64,000 nt of DNA, taken from contig CAJQUW010007496.1 in assembly GCA_907163375.1 (NCBI GenBank), positions 40,044-104,043 of the forward strand, given 5' to 3'. The DNA is from Prostheceraeus crozeri. Its lineage: Eukaryota > Platyhelminthes > Polycladida > Euryleptidae. A program made the position numbers and the translations under genes. The notes under the pieces were generated by a model. That model saw nothing but the letters and a program-made list of their open reading frames with translations, was not told the DNA's origin and did not search any database. Shown piece after piece: positions 23,440-32,463 of the stretch; the stretch's first letter is position 1; each line of letters opens with the position of its first letter.

Positions 23440-24760
23440 GACGCGAGTAGTATAGCATTTTCCAGACCGAAGCGCACAAATGTGCAGTGAAGACTCATCT
23501 CCCTCCCCCCTCCCGGCAAGAAGGACATAGCCAAGGATGTTATGGAGGTGGTCGAACCGAAAGGAGGAAACCGACCCCTCCCTCCTCCTGTGAGACGTTG
23601 GTTGTTGGCTGCTAGACTTTGGTGTTCCACGTTTTGGGATGACAAAGGTGATTTTTCGGGGTGAAGGAGTCTTCGCAGAGCATTTTCTATATGAAGAAGA
23701 GAGTATTTAAAGGCAAATTAGGACTCTACGTGAAATGTTGGGTCGGTGTGAGAGTTTGGTTATTGGCTGTGAGACTTTGGTTGTAAAACTTTAGTGTTCC
23801 ACCTTTAGGATGTGTTTTGGACGTTTTGGGACGAGAAAGGCCATTTTCGGGGTGAAGGAGTGCTCGCATGGAAAAACGGAGGGCAGATTCGGCGTCTACG
23901 TGCAATTTTGCAACAGCAAGTTTTCTTTCAAGCCAATCGGATAGAAAAAGTTCTGCCTCCCCCCGGCAACGGTAGTTGGGTTTCATGGTTTTGTCTCTAG
24001 AATTGGAACGCGATATCGCATGAAGAGACGTCTTTCAGATTTGGAATCCTCGTCGCTTTCTGCATCAGATGATATAGCAAAAGTTGAGACACGTTTCCTT
24101 TCCTGTTTCTGACACTTAGGGTGAAGGAGGCTTCCGAGAGGAAAATAAATGGCAGATTCGGACTCAACGTGAAAAATTATTTCTGGTGAGTGACTTCGCC
24201 AGTCTCTCTGACATACTTCATTTTTGCTTTCCCCCCCCCCCGGCATGCAAGCAAGCAGGCAGGCAAAGCAGAGAAGGGTTTGGGAAATAGCAGGAAAGTC
24301 GGCTATGAGGTAGGAGTGATGTTTCTCGACCGACTTGTCTCGTTTATATAAGAGGAGTCTCCACTTACGGGAATCAGTTCTCCTCCCGACTTGGTCGAGG
24401 CAGGTGAACTCCGGAGCTCCTACCTATCATAGCATCGGAAAACTCCCAAAACCAAGTTTCCGTAGGAAACCATGGTAGATTTGTCGATTGGTGCACTCAC
24501 CTAAGTTGTCAGAGTGAGTGGAAAGCCAGGAGATGGCCTAGTCTACAAGCCATCATAGTAGGCCCAAACTTTAAAGGCTTCTATCTCTGCTTGTAGGAAT
24601 CGGATGGACTTTGTTCAACGTTTGTTCGAGAGATTCAGAGCAAGTCATAGACTACCTATAAACGCTTTATAAGTAGTGCTAATATACCGAAAAATTAAAA
24701 TTCGTTATTTGTTGAGGTTTTCTGGGGTTTTCGACCTTTACCGGATTCAACGAAGGCATA

Positions 24761-26599
24761 CAGTGTCGGCCAAAAAGATCCGACCACCTTCACATTTTTA
24801 CAATTTATTTATCTTTTTCAGTCAGGCCATCGTTATTTCATTTAATGTTGTTAATTAAAAATTAATTATACCGAAACTATATCAAAGTTTGTTTAAATAA
24901 CAGGAAAAACCATAAGAAACGTGTTGACATTTTTTTGTATTTCAATATTTTGTATGATGTCCCTTTGCTTTGAGTACTGCAGAAATCCTGCGAGGCATCG
25001 ATTCAATGAGATTTGCACAAAATTCGGGAGTTATTTTTTGACACCACGCTTTTTTTATTGCGTCGCGTAGACTTTGCGATGATGTTGGTCGAAGCTTGGT
25101 TACCTCGGCCTTTAGTTTAACCCAACAGTTCTCGATTGGGTTCAAATCAGGCGAGGAACCTGGCCAAGGAGAAAGAAGACTGATATTTTTATCGGAGAAC
25201 CACTTCTTCACAATTTTCGCTTGATGCGCAGGTGCTCCGTCATGTTGAAACATTTCGCAGTGATGGACCTGAAGCCAAGTCGGTATTCGATCTCTAATTA
25301 TATCTATGTATTTGGTAGCAGTCATCGTTTCCTTGTCGTTGAGCAAATGGATACCAGCACGTCCTCTGGCGGTGATAGCACCCCATATCATGACTGATGG
25401 ACAACTTCGTACGGAATTACTCACGTAACGTTGATTGTAGCGTTCATTGGGGGGTCGCCGCACTAAACGTTTGTTTACAGAAAATTGTTTTATCTGAGTC
25501 TCATCACTGAACATTATTCGTCGCCATTCTTCTGTTGTCCATCCCTTATGGGCGTTACAGAATTCAATTCTATCTCGAATGTTTTTTGAAGAAAGTCGTG
25601 GCTTAACAGCCTGACGATAGGCACGCAACCCATATCGTTGCAAACGTCTCCTTATTGTTCTTGCACTGACTGAAATAGTATGTGGCAAATCAGCCTGAAT
25701 TTCTGTACTTGAAGTCGTAGGATTCTTAAGGGTAGCACGACGTATTGCATGATCCGTTTGAGAGCTCGTCACTTTTGGTCTCCCACTCGATTTTCTTGGT
25801 AAAAGGCTGCCTGTTTTCTTGTAAACACAAATAATATCGTGGACGGTCGTTTTCGAGATGTTCACTTGACTTGCTATTTGCCTTTCACTGCATCCTTTAT
25901 TAAATAAAAGTTCAATTTGAACACGTTTATCAAGACTTGTTGTTGACATACTGTCAGAATTTACCGCAGATGACAAAATGCTCAGATTTAACTGCTCCTT
26001 GGTTTAATACAGTATTATTGTTTGCTGGAACATCATTCATTGGCTACTTAGTCGCTGGTTGCTCTCATCTGACGCACCGATAATACAATAGACGGTAGTC
26101 TTGTGCGCGCGTGTCAAAACACTCTACCTCTTCCGACAGACAGTCAATAACCGTGCTGCATGCAAGCGAGTATCCCAGCTATTAACAATAAACTGTATCC
26201 AAGCTCTTAAGAATAAACGTACCGCTAATACTGATGGCGTGAAATTATATCTCCTGATTTTGTACAGTAATTGATTAAGTAATGTTTCATCATTTTTACC
26301 GTACTCGACGTGAGAGAAAGACATACTGTACTAACTAATAAACTCTGACACACCGGTTACAGATATCATGTTACATGTATCAACTAAATATACATGTAGA
26401 TACATGTACATACATAGTTCAATAGTAAAAACTACACATACATGTACATTTATAATAACATAAAATTCTAGTAAACTATGAAATAACTTTATTATCCTGT
26501 CTTATTAAACAATATTCACTGAAATAACGATGGCCTAACTGAAAAAGATAAATAAATTGTAAAAATGTGAAGGTGGTCGGATCTTTTTGGCCGACACTG
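24761..26599 (-). mobile_element. Complete Tc1-like transposon, young
   Basis: It is flanked by TA at 24759-24760 and 26600-26601. The inverted ends start CAGTGTCGGCCAAAAAGATC and are the same over about 80 bp with one mismatch. It interrupts the left Polinton-like inverted repeat; the same sequence is uninterrupted in the right arm near 40745-40760, which proves the insertion. Length is 1839 bp with one intact gene. Confidence 0.95.
24942..25976 (-). CDS. Tc1 family transposase, intact (DD35E spacing)
   Basis: An uninterrupted 344-residue protein, full length for the family, ending KAKGHHTKY. Residues ~15-60 form the first helix-turn-helix (DKRVQIELLFNKGCSERQIA), followed by the GRPKVT linker (~65-70) and a second helix-turn-helix (~75-120, SARTIRRRLQRYGL). 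The DDE catalytic residues are visible: D158 in IMFSDET, D246 in FQHDGAPAH, E282 in SPDLNPIENCW. I count 35 residues between the last two, one more than the usual DD34E of Tc1, because of an extra residue in LLSPWPGSSPD. A DD35E group (Traveler) has been described, but I cannot assign this copy without a search. An intact frame plus near-identical ends suggest recent activity. Confidence 0.95.
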   Translation of the reverse strand: MSSAVNSDSMSTTSLDKRVQIELLFNKGCSERQIASQVNISKTTVHDIICVYKKTGSLLPRKSSGRPKVTSSQTDHAIRRATLKNPTTSSTEIQADLPHTISVSARTIRRRLQRYGLRAYRQAVKPRLSSKNIRDRIEFCNAHKGWTTEEWRRIMFSDETQIKQFSVNKRLVRRPPNERYNQRYVSNSVRSCPSVMIWGAITARGRAGIHLLNDKETMTATKYIDIIRDRIPTWLQVHHCEMFQHDGAPAHQAKIVKKWFSDKNISLLSPWPGSSPDLNPIENCWVKLKAEVTKLRPTSSQSLRDAIKKAWCQKITPEFCANLIESMPRRISAVLKAKGHHTKY

Positions 26600-27500
26600 T
26601 ATATAAGTGTGGATGAGTAAGTCTTCTCATTGGACCAGAGTGATCGGCCATTCCTAACTCAGGAGAATTGACTATAGAAAGAAATGTTGCTTTACTTGTA
26701 ATATTTGCCTTTCGAAAGTATCAGATGCATGGTACGGAGAGTTTCGCTGTAATATTCCAATGACAGGGTGTCCCTTCGGGACAGCGGATGATGCGTCTGA
26801 AGTGTGGCAATGGAGTGTGTCACAATTTAGACCGAAGCCTCTAAGGCAACTCATGTTGTGCATATGACATAGTTCTCAACGTAGCACTTTGAACGCCAAT
26901 CGGTTGAGTCTTAACTATCTTGTCATGAGTGCTTATAAACATCTCCATTGTAATCGTCTTGCCTCTAACAAGGCCGCCTTCTAATGCAAATCATGGTGGT
27001 CTGAAGTCCACGGCAAGTCTTTGGATGTGTATGCAGAGGGGAAAATAAGATGAAATGGAATGAAACGGAAGGTCACACTTGTACCACATGCAACACACAA
27101 CATACTTCTCTCTTTTGTAGCATTCAATCTCTTATCATGCGAATGAAAAGTCGTTGGCATGAACAATAAACGTAGGGACATGAAGAATAAATCTTTGCTT
27201 CGTCAACCACCACACTATATCATGCTTCGTTATAGGAATGTTAACCAACTTTAAATTCATGAACGTTGAAACTCAAAATGTAATTTGCGTTTTCATGACA
27301 TACCGCATCGTTGACTGATGGAGCTGTCAAGTCAACAGTGAATCAAATGAAAGTAGCTCATCACGTTTCACAAACGTTAGGTGTGAGTATGTGAAGTTAT
27401 GTGGGAGATGTAACAGATTGAAACTAAGGGTTGGCAATCACGAAGGAAAGTAGATGTTTCGTCAATCTGCACCGCATGTGTTATCAGAAGTCTTGTAGGT

Positions 27501-27944
27501 GTGATTGCCATACGAGACGGTGTTCGACTCTATCTTCAAACGCTGGCGGTATACTCGCCAAAAATGGATACGCAAGTAAATCGTTGCGGTCAAAACCTGA
27601 GTATCCCTATTGATAATTGGTTGCGTCAGCAGCTTGGCATTTTAGAAGACGTTTTAAGGCAAAAGGATCTTATTCCAACTGAACTATTGCAGTTTTGGCC
27701 AGAAAAGAAAACTTCTTATTATAGACCTTTGTATCGCAGCACTCGCTGTTATATTTTACAAAGCAAGTATTGTAAAGTCACTTTAGGAGCAACAGTTGAA
27801 CAGTCAGTTGAAACAGAATTGTCAACGCTAGGTGCAGGCTTTTATTTCTTTCGCATTGAGGTGCCTGCTGTTTATGTGGGACCTCATCAATCTGATGGTA
27901 ATTTGATTTCTCTCAATTTGCATATTGCTCAAATTCATCATTAG
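27501..27944 (+). pseudogene. Polinton-like element ORF, unknown function
   Basis: The first sizeable plus-strand frame inside the left inverted repeat. It is 147 residues in this frame, and a basic tail (KPKRRRTSKK) is encoded just downstream. Features include SIPIDNWLRQQLGILEDVLRQ and LGAGFYFFRIEVPAVYVGP. Similar wording recurs in two later ORFs of the element (VPLDYWTRLQRIRHTLLQ at about 30,080; LGEGIAFVRIQEM at about 30,630), which hints at related modules. I do not recognise the family. It is part of a broken element. Confidence 0.4.
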
Positions 27945-28050
27945 CCTAAGTTAACAGGTCTTGATCACATTGAGAAAGTCATTGATTCATGTGTCAAAGC
28001 GTGTCAAGAACCTGTGACCAAACCTAAACGTCGTCGCACATCAAAGAAAG

Positions 28051-28230
28051 ATGGTGTTACCACCAAAGAGAAGTCTTAAGTATTGTAATCAGTTAGTATG
28101 TAGTGAATGTGGAGAACGTGGTCTTGTGCGTTATGTTCAATTAAAACACTGTAATCATGTTGTATGTATCTTTTGTTATGTAAAGGACAGTCATCCTTGT
28201 AAAGTTCCTGCTCAATGTATCATCTTTTAA
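28051..28230 (+). CDS. Small RING-type zinc-finger protein of the element
   Basis: A complete 59-residue frame starting MVLPPKRSLKYC. The metal ligands are spaced CSEC, then thirteen residues to CNHVVCIFC, then HPC and a final Cys five residues on. This is close to a C3HC4 RING, with an atypical last pair. RING proteins are common in large DNA viruses and usually act as E3 ubiquitin ligases; here the function is inferred from the finger alone. It lies between the unknown ORF at 27501 and the exonuclease-like relic. This small frame looks whole. Confidence 0.55.
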   Translation: MVLPPKRSLKYCNQLVCSECGERGLVRYVQLKHCNHVVCIFCYVKDSHPCKVPAQCIIF

Positions 28231-28249
28231 TTAAGTCTTTTTGATATTG

Positions 28250-28824
28250 TAGGTTCTTATCTTCATAGACAGTGAGAGGATTCCAATGCAGGAGTTGAGT
28301 GCTATTGCAATGAGGGAAAGCGATCAAACTGTTGTTAGTGTATATCATAGATTTGCCTACTGTCCTCAACACAAAGACGGATGGTCACGACGTCATGTGC
28401 ACGGACTTGATCCTTCTATTTTGATTCATATTGGATTTGTGAATGAAACGTATTTGATAAGTGATTTCAAACGATGGCTGTCAGGTTTTCATATTGTTAA
28501 ATATTGGGAAATGATGCTGAAAGAGAAACGGCAACACTTCAGTTACACATTGATAACTTATATTCTCCATGTTGGGTAGATCGTGAAAGACAAGACTATC
28601 ATATGCATTGTGATCAAAAGATGTGTTGAGATGAAATGATTTTTGATATGGCTGTATGTTTCGGTGAGAGGCATCACCTTTACAGACCATCATCACATTG
28701 TAATACTAGAAATAAAGCCACCTTTATTGCAAAAATCTCTTCACGATGGCATTGCAGTCTCTATGATGTTTATGAACTGTATCTATATTATTGTCAACAG
28801 CATGGTAGTTCATTGTACATGTAA
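28250..28824 (+). pseudogene. DEDDh exonuclease-like gene, fossil
   Basis: At the start, LIFIDSERIPMQELSAI (28256-28306) has the D-x-E of Exo I. Near the end, RWHCSLYDVYELYLYY (about 28756-28803) has the H-x4-D of Exo III in DEDDh 3'-5' exonucleases. A middle part with YHRFAYCPQ and HVHGLDPSILIHIG lies between them. An acceptor-like TTGTAG precedes the first motif. DEDDh nucleases trim DNA or RNA 3' ends. This gene is broken and is described only as a fossil part of the Polinton-like element. Such a nuclease is not a canonical Polinton gene. Confidence 0.5.
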
Positions 28825-29139
28825 ATAGAGTCTGAACATGTTTTTACTCCTTGCGAATGAGTAATGAACTTTTCATGAACTGTATTCACCGCTGTCTGAT
28901 TGCTTTGTGAACTTTATTTGACTGATGTTGAAGAAACTTACAGTGGAACATGTTTGTTATTTCTGATTTATTCATAACGGAAGTCATTGAAGCAATATTT
29001 AATCTAGTGAGTGTTAACAACGTTTATAATGACATATCATAAATTGAGTAACCACATGTGTGATTTGAGTCTTGACAAACAACGATTCAATGGATTTTTA
29101 CAAGATTAAAAACTTACATTTAAAGAAAAGATTAATTAC

Positions 29140-29448
29140 ATGAAAATGGCAGTACCTGAACGCCTTCCCTTCTTCAGAGGAAAAATCGAGAGTTTCGAAC
29201 CTCAAGATGTGAAGGATAGACTCATTGCTTATATTGAGTTGAAAGATTCACAAAAATCACTTCGTTTTGGATCCCATTGCTCAGAATGGATTACTCTTAG
29301 TGACCTATTTTATGTACGACATATGGAGAAAATCATGGAGAGAATGGAAGAGGCGATGGAAGGAAATGCATATGTTTTTAAACATATAATGATTGAACTG
29401 AGTGTGTTTACAACAACGACTTTGTTTGACAGTCAACATGTTGTGTAA
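29140..29448 (+). CDS. Element ORF, unknown function
   Basis: A 102-residue frame starting MKMAVPERLPFFRGKIESFEP. It is charged and mostly helical-looking (MEKIMERMEEAMEGNAYVFKH), with no recognised motif. It is complete as a frame between start and stop, within the Polinton-like element's plus-strand block. An alternative start at the second Met is equally likely. Confidence 0.4.
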   Translation: MKMAVPERLPFFRGKIESFEPQDVKDRLIAYIELKDSQKSLRFGSHCSEWITLSDLFYVRHMEKIMERMEEAMEGNAYVFKHIMIELSVFTTTTLFDSQHVV

Positions 29449-29527
29449 AGTAAATAATTCAATGGATGTTTCGTTTTGCTGAGATTCACCTTTTCAATGG
29501 GTTATAGAGCAAATTGAGTCTTTCTGC

Positions 29528-29628
29528 CTTGTTACTGATAGGTATTTGTTCGTTAAAACGCGCGTGTCGCAACATACGTCACTTTGCTTTGTTATTAATA
29601 GGCTTTTGTTCGTCAAAAGGGGCGTGTC
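29528..29628. repeat. 60-bp-period direct repeat upstream of element genes
   Basis: Two copies of a ~41-bp string with TTTGTTCGT and GCGTGTC (29528-29568 and 29587-29628). They lie in the non-coding gap between two plus-strand ORFs, in a position that fits an upstream promoter element. Confidence 0.55.
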
Positions 29629-29846
29629 ATTAAAGTCTTTGTGAAGTGAGTAGCAACCACTGGCGCAACGTTTTTCGTTGTGAGAGTACAGTCATTGTGT
29701 ATGAATAAGAGCGTGTCACCATTGAGTCAGATGAACCACCCACACGGTGAAACGTTAAAGCTGTCACCGATGATGAACCTGCACTCTTTGTCACGCAACA
29801 AAGACAAGGAAAACATGAAAGGGATCTGATTGGAGATAGGTGTGGC

Positions 29847-29853
29847 TATAAAA
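29847..29853 (+). promoter_or_regulatory. TATA-box-like TATAAAA
   Basis: CTATAAAAC lies 15 bp before the ATG at 29868. With normal TATA-to-start spacing, transcription would begin after that ATG, so the Met at 29994 (MTHHGKVIAIK) is a more likely start for the downstream ORF. Confidence 0.5.
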
Positions 29854-29867
29854 CGGACGACTGAATC

Positions 29868-30188
29868 ATGGCAATCATTTCCATCCTTGCGCTAACCATT
29901 CAGTTGCTCGAAGCCATCAAGTCCTCCGCTCTCGCACTGGGTACACTGAACTCCCTTACTTTATCATCGGGCAAAAATGCTTTCAATCAAAAGATGACTC
30001 ATCACGGAAAAGTCATTGCCATAAAAACACCAAGTCATCGGATGGATTATCTGAAAGTTGTCTCAACACAGTATGGTATCGCTGTACGTGTGCCGTTAGA
30101 CTATTGGACACGGTTGCAACGAATTCGACATACTCTATTGCAAACCCCTCCCCATTTTAGGAAAAGGCTTCCATTCCTCTTAAATTAA
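29868..30188 (+). CDS. Element ORF, unknown function
   Basis: A 106-residue frame. The TATA box 15 bp upstream suggests the product may begin at MTHHGKVIAIKTPSH (29994). The segment YGIAVRVPLDYWTRLQRIRHTLLQ resembles part of the 27501-27944 ORF. No known domain. Part of the Polinton-like fossil. Confidence 0.35.
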   Translation: MAIISILALTIQLLEAIKSSALALGTLNSLTLSSGKNAFNQKMTHHGKVIAIKTPSHRMDYLKVVSTQYGIAVRVPLDYWTRLQRIRHTLLQTPPHFRKRLPFLLN

Positions 30189-30471
30189 AATTCAAATCAT
30201 CTACATGGGTCCGCGCAGGGACGGAAGATTGTTTACGTTCAATCCCTAACTTGTCGCCATGACCTTTAAAAATGATGTCCATGTTGATGATGATCAACCA
30301 TAGTAACACTCTCCACACACTGAGAATGCACCATCGGTCTTTATGAGACGTGGGCCTTCCGGCCACCTCATCAGGAAAGAAAAATTTACACTCACCATGC
30401 CACACATGAACACCACCCTCCATCTTTCTTAGGCATTGAGGAAGCTCTTCACTAAGCTTTGAATAATTATC

Positions 30472-30801
30472 ATGTGGAAATTATCAGCATGCCTCTATGT
30501 GTCATGGAAAAATCAGTGTATTACATTTCATGGTATGAAACGTCATGTTCAGATAACTCTAGGACGCTTTCAATCACGAAAGATGCATCGTACTATAACG
30601 TCCAACTCTTGTCGTGTGATTAGTTTAGGAGAAGGTATTGCATTCGTTCGCATTCAAGAGATGATTATACATAATGATCACTGCTACATCGTTATTCCAA
30701 AGCCCTCATGGGGACAGTGTAAAGGGGAAGTTCACTCAACCCTCATGTCCTTTGTGAATCATGAGTCCCCATCCGCATCATCAACGACATGCGCGAAATG
30801 A
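30472..30801 (+). CDS. Element ORF, unknown function
   Basis: A 109-residue frame with MKRHVQITLGRFQSR, LGEGIAFVRIQEM and HCYIVIPKPSWGQ. It is beta-rich in appearance, with loose resemblance to the C-terminal part of the 27501-27944 ORF. It lies immediately before the TBP-like relic, whose first recognisable Met follows within a few bases of this stop. No family recognised. Confidence 0.35.
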   Translation: MWKLSACLYVSWKNQCITFHGMKRHVQITLGRFQSRKMHRTITSNSCRVISLGEGIAFVRIQEMIIHNDHCYIVIPKPSWGQCKGEVHSTLMSFVNHESPSASSTTCAK

Positions 30802-31300
30802 ATATCAGAAGAGACATCGATCTGGAACTGTTGCACTCCCATCTTCCCGATTCAGTGTATCATCGCGGTCGTCCACAAATGTTGGTCATTCGCATGAGAA
30901 CGGCCGAAATATTTAAATCTTTCACTGCAGCAAAATACAAGTCCTAGGAAACCTTTCTCATTCCGTGATGCAGTCCATGTGTTACGAATCCGTCAAGAAA
31001 ATGCGAACACTCATGCCTCATCTATGTCTCAGTCCACTGACATTGAAGAATAAAGTAGTGTCTGTTCAATTGAAGATGTCAGTGAATCTAGCAAGCATTA
31101 AAACCAGCACTCATTTTACATTTTATGAAACTGAACTCTTTCCTGCTGCTTTGATTCGGAAGTGGCATCCTGTACATATTGCAGTGTTTCACAACGGACA
31201 TTGTATCATGACTGGTTTACGTGATATCAGTAAAGTAGCTGACATTGTTAAATCTTTAATGCGTTATCTGTATGAGTCACAGTTAATAGAATCGTGTTAA
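30802..31300 (+). pseudogene. TATA-binding-protein-like gene, fossil
   Basis: Two TBP-like lobes can be seen. The first lies at about 30803-30949, with IDLELLHSHLP and YHRGRPQMLVIRM, corresponding to the LDLKTI...Y.PKRFAAVIMR part of a TBP repeat. The second lies at about 31060-31290, with YETELFPAALIRKW and AVFHNGHCIMTGLRDISKVADIV, corresponding to YEPELFPGLIYRM and LIFVSGKVVLTGAK. TBP binds TATA boxes and nucleates transcription. Viral TBP-like proteins are known in some large DNA viruses and herpesviruses, but not as a canonical Polinton gene. The gene is broken and is given here as a fossil. The match is by eye and moderate. Confidence 0.55.
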
Positions 31301-31678
31301 TCACATGATGTGCTTTGAATGAGTCATCCCATTGCTGATGAACTATCGCCGACATGCACACTTCCCGGTGAAAAGGTCACGCTGTCTGACTTAGGCACCA
31401 TCGATGTGAATCAGGCAATGCCCACACACTTGTCGGTGAAAAGGTCATCAACAAGTTTAACTGGCGCCTTACCACTGATGATGAGTCAGTGCTATTTATA
31501 GACATGTAAGTCACTGCAAGTCAACAACCTAGACTAAATAAAGAGGCAAGAGATGCGATAGGACGATGTTATCCTGCCGATAGAAAATCTTTTGCGAATG
31601 ATTACTTGATGATGAAACAAGACAGGAAAGTGACATGTCTTCCTAAAACCCAGAAGACATCTTGTTAGATAAAACTAC

Positions 31679-31983
31679 GACTTTATTTCTAACTTAGCAA
31701 ACACTGAAATGGTTATGACTTTATTTTATACTTTACAAACAGTGAAATGTCCATGACTTTATTTCTAACTTTATAGACAGTTAAATGGTTGCGACTTTCT
31801 TTCTAACTTAACAACCAGTGAAATGGTTCTGACTTTATTTCTAACTTTACAAACAGTGAAATAGTTGTGACTTTACTTCTAACTTTACAAACAGTGAAAT
31901 GGCTATGACTTTATTTCTAATTTTATAAACACTGAGAAGGTTGTGACTTTATTTCTAACTTTACAAACAGTGAAATGATTCTG
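31679..31983. repeat. 38-bp tandem repeat, about 8 copies
   Basis: Units begin GACTTTATTTCTAACTTT and continue ACAAACAGTGAAATGGTT. The period is 38 bp near the start, with small variation later. The array separates the plus-strand gene block from the convergent minus-strand polymerase. Confidence 0.85.
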
Positions 31984-32088
31984 ACATTATTACTAAGTCA
32001 GTCCTATCTATTTAAACCCGAACTTTATGTCAAAAGAAAACAACACAGTATATGCATGATATGTTATTGAAAGACACAGCCGATTTTC

Positions 32089-32415
32089 ATGACACCACAC
32101 ATAGGTGATACTGATGGTTACAGAAAACAAAGTTTTAAGGCACACATCACCGGAGAAACCAAAGTCATTGTAGTGCAGGAAACTGTACAGGGAAAACAAT
32201 TTGATATATCACCGATGATATGGTGTGATCAGAATATGGACGCATGTCACAAGATACTCACAAAATCCCATAGAAAACGCCATGGAGTTAAAAAGCAAAA
32301 CATCAACCACAGCAGAGAGGAAGCATTCATCATCAAACATCGTCGAACGGAGGAAGAGAAAGTTTCTGTCTCCTGTGTGGTGGTAAATGTGTGTCTGGAT
32401 GGCTTAGGGCAGTGA
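32089..32415 (+). CDS. Element ORF, unknown function
   Basis: A 108-residue frame starting MTPHIGDTDGYRKQSFKAHI, with a basic middle (KSHRKRHGVKKQ) and EVKVSVSC-like end. It converges with the polymerase relic, whose 3' end lies 49 bp away. No domain recognised; it may be chance or a decayed gene. Confidence 0.25.
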   Translation: MTPHIGDTDGYRKQSFKAHITGETKVIVVQETVQGKQFDISPMIWCDQNMDACHKILTKSHRKRHGVKKQNINHSREEAFIIKHRRTEEEKVSVSCVVVNVCLDGLGQ

Positions 32416-32463
32416 GTGATTAGGACTCATCCAGCATCGCTAGTCTTCCCAAGCTCAGAGACC

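Larger units (their letters stand above)
23446..27205. repeat. Left terminal inverted repeat of the Polinton-like element
   Basis: About 1.9 kb of repeat (excluding the nested Tc1) pairs with 40045-45855 in inverse orientation. It contains degenerate modules with GGCAGATTCGG...CGTGAAA (around 23680-23740, 23855-23910, 24120-24180), a C-run at 24231-24241, and a TATA-like TTTATATAAG at 24344. The outer part is nearly identical in both arms. The inner part (24620-27205) is clearly more diverged. Confidence 0.85.

Noticed and set aside
29702-29760. GATGAACCACC...GGTGAAACG as a hammerhead variant
   Set aside because: The core reads CAGATGA rather than CTGATGA and stem I does not pair.
30335-30375. 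CTGATGAGGTGGCC on the minus strand, resembling a hammerhead core
   Set aside because: The stem II-like part is present but no GAAA follows in the right place, and stem I cannot be formed.
30157-30423. Minus-strand 88-residue ORF
   Set aside because: No domain, opposite to the surrounding plus-strand block; looks like a chance frame.
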